From NCBI GenBank assembly GCA_011959105.1, contig BLLU01000179.1:62001-126000 (forward strand): DNA of 64,000 nucleotides, written 5' to 3'. Below, piece after piece: positions 17,286 to 25,013 of this stretch. The notes under the pieces are model-generated. The model had not been told where the DNA came from, made no database searches, and was given only the letters and a program-made list of their open reading frames with translations. The stretch is from Lachnospiraceae bacterium (GTDB lineage: Bacteria > Bacillota > Clostridia > Lachnospirales > Lachnospiraceae). Each line of letters opens with the position of its first letter. The stretch's first letter is position 1. The translations under genes and the position numbers were made by a program.

Positions 17286-17315
17286 TTGTAATCCATTGCG
17301 AAAGGGGAATATAAA
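17286..17315 (+). promoter_or_regulatory. Probable promoter for the choloylglycine hydrolase
   Basis: TTGTAA (17286-17291) and TATAAA (17310-17315) with an 18-base spacer, 85 bases before the start codon. An 8-base inverted repeat (17349-17356 with 17372-17379) lies in the leader before the ribosome site. Confidence 0.45.
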
Positions 17316-17399
17316 CAGCAGAAATCTCCCAAACTATTCTGCAAAATCATTTCCCGGAGAAATACATGAAACGGGAAATTCCGGTGAGGAGGAATCGAA

Positions 17400-18392
17400 A
17401 TGTGTACAGCGGCAACCTATCAGACAAAAGATTTCTACTTTGGACGTACTTTGGATTACGACTTTTCTTACGGTGAGGAGGTAGTCATAACCCCCCGGCA
17501 TTTTCCGCTGGTTTTCCGCTTTCAGGATCCCATGGAAAGCCATTTTGCCATGATCGGCACGGCCCATGTGGAGGAGGGCTGCCCCTTGTATTATGAGGCG
17601 GTCAATGAGAAGGGGCTGGGGATGGCGGGCCTGAATTTCGTAGGGAATGCGGTTTTTGGCAAAGAACGGCCGGACCGGGAGAATGTGGCTACCTTTGAGT
17701 TTATCCCCTGGATTTTGGGTCAGTGCGCCACGCTCAGGGAAGCCAGGGAATTGCTGGGCAGACTTAATCTGACGGACACGGCTTTCCGGGAGCAGCTTCC
17801 TCCGGCCCAGCTTCACTGGATCATAGCCGACCGCAGCGGAGCGGTTACGGTGGAGTCCGTGCAGGAGGGCCTCTGGGTTTATGATAATCCGGTGGGGGTG
17901 CTGACCAATAATCCTCCTTTTGACCGGCAGATGTTCCAACTTAACAACTATATGCATTTATCGGCAAAGGAGCCCGAAAACCGTTTTTCGCCCAAACTGG
18001 ATCTGCGGGGTTATGGACGGGGCATGGGCGCCTTGGGGCTTCCCGGGGATCTGTCCTCCCAGTCCCGCTTTGTCAGGGCTTCCTTTGTGAAGATGAATTC
18101 CGTTTCCGGTGACAGCGAGGCGGAGAGCGTCAGCCAGTTTTTTCATATTCTTGGCTCGGTGGACCAGCAGCGGGGCTGCTGCGAGGTGGAGGAAGGGAAA
18201 TACGAAATCACGATTTACACTTGCTGCTGCAATGCGGACAGGGGGATATATTACTATACCACCTACGACAATCATCAGATTACGGCGGTGGACATGAACC
18301 TGGAGGATCTGGACGGGGCGGAACCCATTCGGTATCCCCTGCTTCGGGAACAGCGGATTCATGTGCAGAACCGGCGGCTGACCGAAAAATAG
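17400..18392 (+). CDS. cbh: Choloylglycine hydrolase family, likely bile salt hydrolase
   Basis: An Ntn hydrolase of 330 residues that should split the glycine or taurine amide of conjugated bile acids. After Met removal Cys2 is the N-terminal nucleophile. Other expected residues are visible: Arg16 and Asp19 (FGRTLDYD), Asn79 (GLNF), Asn170 (VLTNNP) and Arg226 (SRFVRASF). The strings VNEKGLG-AGLNF, LHWIIADRSG and GLPGDLSSQSRFVR closely follow the Clostridium perfringens enzyme as I recall it, favouring bile salt over penicillin V. No signal peptide. GAGGAGG lies seven bases before the ATG. The gene appears to be on its own, with the XRE regulator 139 bases downstream. Confidence 0.88.
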   Translation: MCTAATYQTKDFYFGRTLDYDFSYGEEVVITPRHFPLVFRFQDPMESHFAMIGTAHVEEGCPLYYEAVNEKGLGMAGLNFVGNAVFGKERPDRENVATFEFIPWILGQCATLREARELLGRLNLTDTAFREQLPPAQLHWIIADRSGAVTVESVQEGLWVYDNPVGVLTNNPPFDRQMFQLNNYMHLSAKEPENRFSPKLDLRGYGRGMGALGLPGDLSSQSRFVRASFVKMNSVSGDSEAESVSQFFHILGSVDQQRGCCEVEEGKYEITIYTCCCNADRGIYYYTTYDNHQITAVDMNLEDLDGAEPIRYPLLREQRIHVQNRRLTEK

Positions 18393-18531
18393 AACCGGCA
18401 GTTGAAATGCACGACTCCTTATCCTTTGACTTGGGAGAATTTCTCCTGTATGCTTATTTAGAGATCCAATACGTATAAAATAAGTAAACAGACAGGAGAG
18501 CCAGCCGGGCGGCGGGCGGAGAGGAGTCGGT

Positions 18532-19452
18532 ATGGGATACAGCAGGAATTACATGGGAAAGAGGATTTGTTCGCTTCGGGCAGCCAGGGGAATGACCCAG
18601 GAGCAGCTTGCGGATATGTTGTGTGTGACTCCGGCGGCAGTTTCCAAGTGGGAGAGAAATCTCGCGGTTCCCAGTGTGGAGATGCTCTGGGTGTTGGCGG
18701 ATTATTTTGACTGCACCATAGACGAGCTGGTGGGACGCAGACAGGAACAGCTTGAGCGGATGGGAATTTATGACGAGGACCGGCTCCGGCTGGTGGGCAT
18801 AGCCGGCGATCTGCAGAGATGCGGCGAGATCAGCAGGCAGCAGGGACTTCTGGCCCTGGAACAGGCGGCGGCCGGTTTTCAGGGGGACAGTGTGTTTTTG
18901 CCCTTTGCCATACGATTTACTCTGGGGTCCCTTATAAGAAAGATGGATGTGGGCAGGGTGATGACCCTGCTGAATAATTATGCAGGGACTTTGTCCGGAG
19001 AACAGACAGAGGGGCCCATGGTGGTGGCCGCTCTGGAGTCCATTGTATCGGGAGAGTCTCCGGAACTGCTGAAGGAGATTCTTGCGTCCTATATAGGCAT
19101 GGAATATTGGGAGAAGGTATTGGGGAATGTACCCGGGGAGCGCAGGCGGGAGGAGATCCTGGAGCGGTATCGGAACAAGCAGCTTTATTCCGGGGCCACA
19201 GACCTTTTGGAAGGGTTTGAGGAATTGGGGGATTTTGAGATACAGATTATTTTGCGCAATCTGGACAATGATGTCTTTACGGCGGCCATGTGCGGCGCTT
19301 CCGGGGAAGTGGTGGTCAAATTTATGGCCAATCTCTCAGACCGGGTTCTGGCCTTTATCGGCGAAGATATGGACGGATGGGAGGGGACGGAGGAGGAAAT
19401 TCTGGAAGCCCAGAGGAAAGTTGTTGAAATCAGAAGGCGGTGCTGTGGATAA
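18532..19452 (+). CDS. XRE-family regulator with MotA-loop-like and FliG-C-like segments
   Basis: A 306-residue protein. Residues 8-68 form a Cro/XRE helix-turn-helix (RAARGMTQEQLADML, PAAVSKWERN). Residues 101-117 (SRQQGLLALEQAAAGFQ) and 169-188 (ESIVSGESPELLKEILASYI) resemble the cytoplasmic loop of MotA, whose copy in this window reads ARKEGLLSLEEAAADL and LLIVDGTDPDLVRGIM. Residues 225-303 align with the FliG C-terminal domain of this window: LRNLDND against LRNVDNN, LSDRVLAFIGEDM against MSKRLAVMIKEDM, EAQRKVVEIRR against EAQQKIVNIIR. It lies 22 kb from the fla operon and 15 bases before an ArAE gene. It probably binds DNA; the motor-like parts may mediate oligomerisation or contact with motor proteins. 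Confidence 0.85.
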   Translation: MGYSRNYMGKRICSLRAARGMTQEQLADMLCVTPAAVSKWERNLAVPSVEMLWVLADYFDCTIDELVGRRQEQLERMGIYDEDRLRLVGIAGDLQRCGEISRQQGLLALEQAAAGFQGDSVFLPFAIRFTLGSLIRKMDVGRVMTLLNNYAGTLSGEQTEGPMVVAALESIVSGESPELLKEILASYIGMEYWEKVLGNVPGERRREEILERYRNKQLYSGATDLLEGFEELGDFEIQIILRNLDNDVFTAAMCGASGEVVVKFMANLSDRVLAFIGEDMDGWEGTEEEILEAQRKVVEIRRRCCG

Positions 19453-19467
19453 AAAAGGAGTCTGCGG

Positions 19468-20505
19468 ATGAAGAAGGACCTGATGTCAAAGCTGGCCAAA
19501 AGCCTGAAAATTGCTCTGGCGGCTTTGCTGGCGGCCGCCCTGGCAGGGGGGCTTGGACTGCAATATGCCACTACGGCGGGCATTATCACCATACTCAGCA
19601 TACAGGGTACCAAGCTGGAGACTTTTCAGACTGCGGGTAAGAGGGCCCTGGCCTTTCTCTGCGCCCTGGTGCTGGCCTGGGCCTGTTTTGAGACGATGGG
19701 GTATAATCTAGGGGCCTTTGGGGCCTTTCTGTTTTTCTTTGTCCTGCTCTGTCTGCTGATGGGCTGGCAGGAGGCCATCGCCATGGATTCCGTGTTGGTA
19801 AGTCATTTTCTGGGGCAGGGGGCCTTCTTTTCCCTGCTGGGCAATGAGATGCTGCTCTTTGCGGTGGGCACAGGGTTCGGAATCCTGGTGAATCTTCATC
19901 TGCGGAGCCGCCGGGAGCGGTTTACGCTGGCTTCCGATCTGGTGGACGGGCAGATCAAGGAGATTCTGGGGGATATGGCCCGCTGTCTGACCCAGGACCA
20001 AATAGGAGAATCCTCCTGTCACGGGGCGCCTTCGGGAGCGGAAAGCTGCTTTGACACATTGCGGGAGGCGCTGCGGCAGGCGGAGAACTGCGCCGTGGCT
20101 AATTATGGCAACGCCCCTTTTTCCAGGGATACCTATGAACTGGACTATGTGCGGATGCGGCAGCAACAGTCGGTGGTGCTGCAGGCGGTCTATGACAATA
20201 TCCGGGGCATCAGCTACTTGCCCAAACAAGCGGGGCAGGTGGCCGGGCTGCTCGAACAGATCCGACAGGAATATCACCGCCATAACAATGTGGAAGGACT
20301 TCTGGAGCAGCTTCGGGGGCTGCTGGGGGATATGCAGACCCAAGCCCTGCCCCGGAGCCGGGAGGAGTTTGAGGCCCGGGCAGTGCTTTTCTATACCCTC
20401 AAGCAGCTGGAGGAATTGCTGGAGATTAAGAAGGGTTTTATCCAAGCGAGGCAGCAGGCACATAGCCCGGCCCGGGAAGCGGACAAGGGGAAGGAAATTC
20501 TTTAG
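19468..20505 (+). CDS. Aromatic acid exporter family protein (ArAE, DUF939-type)
   Basis: A 345-residue membrane protein. The first 145 residues contain five or six hydrophobic helices (IALAALLAAALAGGLGLQYA, ALAFLCALVLAWACFETMGY, FLFFFVLLCLLMGWQ, MLLFAVGTGFGILVNL). The start KLAKSLKIALAALLAAALA...YATTAGIITILSIQ is typical of the ArAE_1 family. The C-terminal 190 residues form a cytoplasmic helical domain (ArAE_1_C-like). The family is thought to export aromatic carboxylic acids, but most members are uncharacterised. AAGGAG precedes the ATG. It follows the XRE gene by 15 bases, so the regulator may control it. Confidence 0.8.
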   Translation: MKKDLMSKLAKSLKIALAALLAAALAGGLGLQYATTAGIITILSIQGTKLETFQTAGKRALAFLCALVLAWACFETMGYNLGAFGAFLFFFVLLCLLMGWQEAIAMDSVLVSHFLGQGAFFSLLGNEMLLFAVGTGFGILVNLHLRSRRERFTLASDLVDGQIKEILGDMARCLTQDQIGESSCHGAPSGAESCFDTLREALRQAENCAVANYGNAPFSRDTYELDYVRMRQQQSVVLQAVYDNIRGISYLPKQAGQVAGLLEQIRQEYHRHNNVEGLLEQLRGLLGDMQTQALPRSREEFEARAVLFYTLKQLEELLEIKKGFIQARQQAHSPAREADKGKEIL

Positions 20506-20529
20506 TACGGAAGGGGGCGAGAGTGCCAT

Positions 20530-21270
20530 ATGAAGCGGAACTACAGGTTTATCATAATGTACGACGGCAGCAGGTACTACGGATGGCAGCGACTGCCGGA
20601 GCATGACACGATTCAGGGCAAGCTGGAAGCGGTACTGGAACGGCTGTGCGGCGAACCGGTGGAGGTCATCGGTGCGGGACGCACGGACGCGGGCGTCCAT
20701 GCCTGGCGGATGGCGGCCAATGCGGTGTTGGAGACGGTTCTTGGCCCGGAGGAGATTCGGGAGTATCTCAATCGTTATCTGCCGGAGGATATCGCGGTCC
20801 GGGAAGTGAAGGAGGCGGGACCGCGTTTTCATGCCCGGTATAATGCCACGGGCAAAAGCTATTGTTATACCTGCTTTGACGGCCCGGTAAGGCCGGTCTT
20901 TGACCGCAAATATGTGTATGCGCTGGAAGAGTCCCCGGATCTGGAAGCCATGCGGGAGGCGGCCCTGCTGCTGAAAGGGGAGCACGATTTCCGCAATTTC
21001 TGCATGAATCCCCGGATGAAGAAATCCACGGTGCGGGTGGTGGACCGGATCTACATAGAGCGGGAGGGGGATTATATTCGCTTCACCTTTCACGGCACGG
21101 GATTTTTGCAGAATATGGTGCGGATTATGGTGGGAACATTGCTGGAGGTGGGATGGGGACATATGAGTTTGGCCCGAGTGGAGGAGGTATTGCATTCCCG
21201 GGAGCGCCAAAAGGCAGGTCCCACGGCCCCGGCCCAGGGATTGTGCCTGCTGCAGGTGGACTATGAATGA
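20530..21270 (+). CDS. truA: tRNA pseudouridine(38-40) synthase TruA
   Basis: Makes pseudouridine at positions 38-40 of the tRNA anticodon arm. The 246 residues start with IIMYDGSRYYGWQ and contain the catalytic Asp in GAGRTDAGVHA. Later family strings are FHARYNATGKSYCY, HDFRNFC and FLQNMVRIMVGTL. The ATG at 20530 has a G-rich stretch upstream at longer than usual spacing. The gene begins 24 bases after the ArAE gene and ends within the upstream part of the CoA-transferase frame, so all three may be on one transcript. Confidence 0.95.
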   Translation: MKRNYRFIIMYDGSRYYGWQRLPEHDTIQGKLEAVLERLCGEPVEVIGAGRTDAGVHAWRMAANAVLETVLGPEEIREYLNRYLPEDIAVREVKEAGPRFHARYNATGKSYCYTCFDGPVRPVFDRKYVYALEESPDLEAMREAALLLKGEHDFRNFCMNPRMKKSTVRVVDRIYIEREGDYIRFTFHGTGFLQNMVRIMVGTLLEVGWGHMSLARVEEVLHSRERQKAGPTAPAQGLCLLQVDYE

Positions 21271-21322
21271 GGAAACGGGAATAAGCACAGGCGGAAAGGG
21301 GAGTTCGGGAAAGGAGGAAGGG

Positions 21323-22666
21323 ATGCTGCAGGATTTTACGAAAGAATATCAGCGCAAGCTGCGCACGCCCCAGGAGGCGGTGGCAGTGGTAAAAAGCGGG
21401 GATTGGGTGGACTATACCAGCTGCCTAGGCAAGCCGGTGCTGCTGGACCAGGCCCTGGCGGGGCGCAGGGAAGAACTGCGGGATGTGAAGATCCGGGGCA
21501 ATCTGATCGACGGCCCTATCCATGTGGCGGAGTGCGACCAGAGCCAGGAGCATTTTACCTATCACAGTTGGCATTGTTCCTCCTATGAGCGAAAGCTGTG
21601 CGACCGGGGGCTGTGCTATTATATTCCCATGGTGTTTCATAACAATGCGGCCTATTATGAATTTTTCCTGGATGTGAATGTGGTCATGGTCAGCGTGTCG
21701 CCCATGGACAGACACGGGTATTTTAACTTTTCCGTAAACACCGGGGTGGCAGCCCCCATCGCCCGGATGGCAGATACGGTTATCGTGGAGGTCAATGAGC
21801 ATATGCCCAAGATTCATGGGGGATATGACGAGTGTATCCACATCTCGGAGGTGGATTATATCGTGGAAGGTCCCCATGTCCCCTTCGAGAGCAGCAAGCC
21901 TTTCCTGCCCCGGGAAGTAGACCGGCAGATTGCGGGACATATCATTCCTTATATTGTGGACGGAGCCACCCTGCAGCTGGGGATCGGAAGCATGCCCAAT
22001 GCTCTGGGGGAATTGATCGCCCGGTCTGACTTAAAAGACCTGGGGATGCATACGGAGTTGTGCTCCGACGCGTATTTGAGCATGTACCGGGCGGGCAAGC
22101 TGACCAACCGGAAGAAGAGCATTGACAGGGGCAAGGGAGTCTTTGGCTGTGCTCTGGGATCTGTGGAGTTGTATGAATGGCTGGACGACAACCATGGGGT
22201 GGCGGCCTATCCGCTGGAGTATGTGAACCGTCCCAGCGTGATTGCCCAGATCGACAACATGGTGTCCATCAACAGCTGCGTAGCGGTGGACCTATACGGC
22301 CAGGTGGCGGCGGAGAGTGCCGGAGCCAGGCAGATCAGCGGCACGGGGGGACAACTGGACTTTTTGATCGGTGCTTCCGCCTCCCGGGGCGGCAAGGCTT
22401 TTATCTGCATGAGTTCGGTACATACGGATCGTTATGGGGAGAAGCACTCCCGGATCAAGCCTCAGTTTGACGGGGATATCGTCACCTCTCCCCGCAGCCA
22501 GGTGTATTTCCTGGCCACGGAGTACGGCGTTATCAATCTGGAGGGGCGTTCCACCTGGGAGCGGGCGGAGGCGCTGATCTCCATCGCCCACCCGGATTTT
22601 CGGGAGATGCTGGTCCGGGAAGCGGAGAAGAAAAAAATCTGGAGACGTTCTAACAGGAGGGGATAA
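21323..22666 (+). CDS. Acyl-CoA:acetate / 4-hydroxybutyrate CoA-transferase family
   Basis: Transfers CoA between carboxylic acids, a step used in butyrate or 4-hydroxybutyrate metabolism. The 447 residues match the family I CoA-transferase / acetyl-CoA hydrolase layout: DFTKEYQRKL and VKSGDWVDY at the N-terminus, LQLGIGSMPNALGE, GTGGQLDF, and TEYGVINLEGRS with the expected Glu. The preferred start is 21323 because AAAGGAGG lies five bases upstream; an ATG at 21263 that overlaps truA lacks a good site. I cannot tell butyryl-CoA:acetate from 4-hydroxybutyrate specificity by eye. No other butyrate-pathway gene is adjacent. Confidence 0.85.
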   Translation: MLQDFTKEYQRKLRTPQEAVAVVKSGDWVDYTSCLGKPVLLDQALAGRREELRDVKIRGNLIDGPIHVAECDQSQEHFTYHSWHCSSYERKLCDRGLCYYIPMVFHNNAAYYEFFLDVNVVMVSVSPMDRHGYFNFSVNTGVAAPIARMADTVIVEVNEHMPKIHGGYDECIHISEVDYIVEGPHVPFESSKPFLPREVDRQIAGHIIPYIVDGATLQLGIGSMPNALGELIARSDLKDLGMHTELCSDAYLSMYRAGKLTNRKKSIDRGKGVFGCALGSVELYEWLDDNHGVAAYPLEYVNRPSVIAQIDNMVSINSCVAVDLYGQVAAESAGARQISGTGGQLDFLIGASASRGGKAFICMSSVHTDRYGEKHSRIKPQFDGDIVTSPRSQVYFLATEYGVINLEGRSTWERAEALISIAHPDFREMLVREAEKKKIWRRSNRRG

Positions 22667-22677
22667 ACATTTTTTCA

Positions 22678-22706
22678 TTGAACTGACAGCAGAACTGTGA
22701 TAATAT
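22678..22706 (+). promoter_or_regulatory. Sigma-A promoter for the PAP2 gene
   Basis: TTGAAC (22678-22683) and TAATAT (22701-22706) with an exact 17-base spacer. Confidence 0.65.
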
Positions 22707-22741
22707 GGAACTATATGAATGGACAGGAGGATGAAACTGCT

Positions 22742-23677
22742 ATGTCCGATAGGAACAGACAATATGCGGCAGTGGGGGTTTTTGTACTGATATTCGGAGG
22801 TTTGTTGGCGCTGGCCACCGTTTTTGACTTGCAGGTGAGTTTTCTTCTGGCGGAACCCGGTCTGGTTCCCGGCAGATATTTTTCCACCAGTTTTCCCTGC
22901 AATCTGGTGGAGGTGGCGGCCATGGCGCCGATCTGGGGATTTGCCACATTCGCGGCCTGCATACTGGTGGTCTATCTGCATCAGAGGGGAGGCGCGGCGC
23001 GGCTGCTGGAACTGGTTTTTTTCGGCCTGTCCGTTTTTGCGGGCAGTTCCTTTCTGCGGGATATGATGAAATACCTGTTCCAGATTCAGGGGAAAGAGCA
23101 TTTGTTAAAGCAGTTGTGGTTTAATTTGTCCATGGCGGCTTTCGGTCTGCTGGCGACGGTGTTGATCCTGGCGCTGTCCGGGAGATGGATCCGGGAGCAT
23201 ATGAGGCAGATGCTGCCGTTTGCCCTGGCTATTATCTGTTCCTGCTGCTGCTTCCTGTTCGTGGAACTGATCAAGAATCCTGTGGGAAGGATGCGTTTTC
23301 GGGCCATGCATTTTGTGGAGGATTTTTCCTATTATACCCCCTGGTATCAGATCAGTGACGCCAGGGAGCGGCTGGGAGGTCTGGGACTTGACCGGGATTA
23401 CTTCAAATCTTTTCCTTCCGGGCATACCTTTTCGGGTTCCATGGCCTATCTGGTGCTTTTGCTGCCGGATCTGTTTGAGAATCTGCAGACCAGGAAATGG
23501 AAGTTCCTGTCCTATTTGGTCCCTGTCTCTTATACGGGGGTGGTGGCCTTCTTCCGCATAGCCGCCGGTGCTCACTTTTTCAGCGATGTGCTGGTGGGAG
23601 GTACCATGGGATTTGTGGCGGTACAATTTTTCCGCTGGCTTTTCCTGCATCGGCTCAGGGGAAGGTTTAAACGATAG
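22742..23677 (+). CDS. PAP2-family membrane phosphatase
   Basis: A membrane phosphatase of about 311 residues with six hydrophobic segments. The three PAP2 motifs are present near the C-terminus: KNPVGRMRFR, FPSGHTFSG and RIAAGAHFFSDVLVGG, giving the catalytic Lys/Arg, His and His/Asp set. The family removes phosphate from lipid phosphates such as phosphatidic acid, phosphatidylglycerol phosphate or undecaprenyl pyrophosphate. The ATG at 22742 has AGGAGG upstream with a rather long 11-base gap; an ATG at 22715 and a GTG at 22697 are in frame. A good promoter precedes it. The lipid substrate is not decided by sequence. Confidence 0.85.
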   Translation: MSDRNRQYAAVGVFVLIFGGLLALATVFDLQVSFLLAEPGLVPGRYFSTSFPCNLVEVAAMAPIWGFATFAACILVVYLHQRGGAARLLELVFFGLSVFAGSSFLRDMMKYLFQIQGKEHLLKQLWFNLSMAAFGLLATVLILALSGRWIREHMRQMLPFALAIICSCCCFLFVELIKNPVGRMRFRAMHFVEDFSYYTPWYQISDARERLGGLGLDRDYFKSFPSGHTFSGSMAYLVLLLPDLFENLQTRKWKFLSYLVPVSYTGVVAFFRIAAGAHFFSDVLVGGTMGFVAVQFFRWLFLHRLRGRFKR

Positions 23678-23784
23678 TATACAATTTTCTGCAAAAAAAT
23701 ATTTATTTTTTAGGATATCGGTGTTATACTAATTTTCGAGAAGGAAAAAAGTACTCATAACGGGGATACGAGGGGCTGATTAGA

Positions 23785-24084
23785 ATGACGGGTTTGATAA
23801 ACTTAATGGAAGAAACGGTACTGAACAAAATTGACCAGCTGCTGCCGGGCACGGATTACTGCAAATGTGAACATTGCCGGATGGATATGGCCGCCTATGC
23901 TCTGAACCGGCTCCCGGCGCAATATGTGCAGTCCATGAAGGGGAAAGTGCTGTATCGGTTCGCATCCAATCAGGTGGAGAAGGATATCGAAGTCACGGTG
24001 GCCGTGAGTAAGGCCATTCAGGTAGTGGGACAATCTCCCCATAAGAATATGAAAAACCTGGAGCAGAGCGGTGCGCTCACATAA
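23785..24084 (+). CDS. comFB: ComFB family late-competence protein
   Basis: A 99-residue small protein. The motif CKCEHCRMDMAAYALNRLPAQYV, with three Cys and the DMAAYALNRLP core, is diagnostic of the ComFB family, named from the Bacillus comF operon. The N-terminus NLMEETVLNKIDQLL is also typical. The Cys cluster suggests metal binding. In some bacteria ComFB-like proteins bind cyclic dinucleotides, but I cannot infer that here. No comFA or comFC is adjacent. The ATG at 23785 is used; Met at 23803 is an alternative. A TATACT at 23725-23730 with a weak -35 is the likely promoter. Confidence 0.85.
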   Translation: MTGLINLMEETVLNKIDQLLPGTDYCKCEHCRMDMAAYALNRLPAQYVQSMKGKVLYRFASNQVEKDIEVTVAVSKAIQVVGQSPHKNMKNLEQSGALT

Positions 24085-24122
24085 GCCGGTGGGGATCGGC
24101 AGTTATCGAGAGGAGGAGAGTT

Positions 24123-24647
24123 GTGGAAAAAACCATGCGTATGACTTCCGCCGAGGCGGCAAAGCTGCTGCGGAAGCTGCAGGAGGAGCTTGACAATGTG
24201 CTGTTGATGGAGGAGCAGAGCAGGGAGTTTTCGGCCTCTCTGGGGGAAGACTTGGAATCCGTGCGGCCTGCTTACGATTATGAGGAGGTGCAGAGGCGGA
24301 TCGGAGGACTGGAGGAGCGGATCCGCCGGGTCAAACATGCCATCAGTGCCTTCAATCTGGTCCAGGAGGTGCCGGGCTTTGAGGGCATGACCATAGACCA
24401 GATGCTGGTATATATCCCACAGCTTAACCGCCGCAAGGCCAAGCTGGCCCTGATGCGGCAGCGCCTGCCCAAACAGCGGGAGCGGGTAGCCTATGGCGGA
24501 GGAAGCCAGATCATAGACTACAGCTACGCCAATTATGATATGGAGGCGGTGAAGGCGGATTACGAGAAAGCGGCGGAGGAATTGTCCCAGGCCCAGACGG
24601 CGCTGGACCTGGTCAATACCACTGCGCAGCTTGAGATTGTTTTATAG
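24123..24647 (+). CDS. Uncharacterised helical protein, DUF6847/DIP1984-like
   Basis: A 174-residue, mostly helical soluble protein. Two coiled-coil helices (KLLRKLQEELDNVLLMEE; YEEVQRRIGGLEERIRRVKHAISAFN) are followed by MTIDQMLVYIPQLNRRKAKLALMRQRLP, then a short turn with YSYANYDMEAV and a final helix AAEELSQAQTALDLVN. The helix-loop pattern resembles the septicolysin/DIP1984-type family, though I hold this loosely. The GTG start at 24123 is supported by AGGAGG six bases upstream. It is 38 bases downstream of comFB and probably shares its transcript. Function unknown. Confidence 0.6.
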   Translation: MEKTMRMTSAEAAKLLRKLQEELDNVLLMEEQSREFSASLGEDLESVRPAYDYEEVQRRIGGLEERIRRVKHAISAFNLVQEVPGFEGMTIDQMLVYIPQLNRRKAKLALMRQRLPKQRERVAYGGGSQIIDYSYANYDMEAVKADYEKAAEELSQAQTALDLVNTTAQLEIVL

Positions 24648-24718
24648 TCCGGATATTCCGGCCGTTCTGGTTCCCTTCGGGGTCTCTTAAGAGCATGTCA
24701 TGGTTTAAAGTTAAGGTC

Positions 24719-24744
24719 ATCCGTTATTGTTTGTTATCCGTTAT
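24719..24744 (+). repeat. Direct repeat ATCCGTTAT upstream of the LytTR operon
   Basis: ATCCGTTAT occurs at 24719-24727 and 24736-24744, 17 bases start to start. LytTR regulators bind direct repeats with a GTT core, but usually with about 21 bases between starts, so regulation by the adjacent LytTR protein is only possible. Confidence 0.4.
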
Positions 24745-24780
24745 AAGTGAGAGTTTATGGTTTGGGTGAGCATGATAATG

Positions 24781-24911
24781 GCGCAGGCGGCGAAAACCTG
24801 CGGCAGGCGTCCAGGAGGGCGTCTGCTGCGCGGCTGAGGTATCCGGTTACAGGCGGCGGGAAAGGCTGTTGCGGAAAGGGGGAATCCCCTGGAAGCGGCA
24901 GCCTTTTTTTT
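24781..24911 (+). ncRNA. Candidate structured leader or small RNA ending in a terminator
   Basis: The 366-base gap 24648-25013 holds no gene. Within it GCGCAG (24781-24786) can pair with CTGCGC (24826-24831) around an inner hairpin (24804-24809 with 24820-24825), or its GCAGG can pair with CCTGC (24797-24801). CTGCTGC (24823-24829) can also pair with GCGGCAG (24895-24901) of the terminator stem. Alternative pairings of this kind are seen in attenuators. It does not match a riboswitch class I know. It may be a leader of the LytTR operon or a small RNA. Confidence 0.4.
24864..24911 (+). terminator. Rho-independent terminator upstream of the LytTR operon
   Basis: A 9-base-pair stem (24864-24872 with 24895-24903, two wobbles) with an inner 5-pair AGGGG/CCCCT hairpin is followed by eight T (24904-24911). 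It ends either the comFB-side transcript or a leader RNA. Confidence 0.85.
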
Positions 24912-24955
24912 GTGGCAACATACCCGGAGAAAACGGCAGCTTACTGCCGGATCTC

Positions 24956-24983
24956 TTGTATGCGGCGAAAGATTTGGTAAAAT
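24956..24983 (+). promoter_or_regulatory. Promoter for the LytTR operon
   Basis: TTGTAT (24956-24961) and TAAAAT (24978-24983) with a 16-base spacer, downstream of the terminator and 30 bases before the start codon. Confidence 0.55.
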
Positions 24984-25013
24984 ATATACCATGATGACAG
25001 AGGAGGTGAAATA

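Noticed and set aside
19708..21288. A 526-codon minus-strand frame across the ArAE and truA genes
   Set aside because: It crosses two unrelated + strand genes and has no motif.
24781..24911. Signal recognition particle RNA, TPP or cobalamin riboswitch in the LytTR leader
   Set aside because: GGAAGCGGCAGCC and CTGAGG resemble fragments of SRP and TPP motifs, but the remaining conserved parts are missing.
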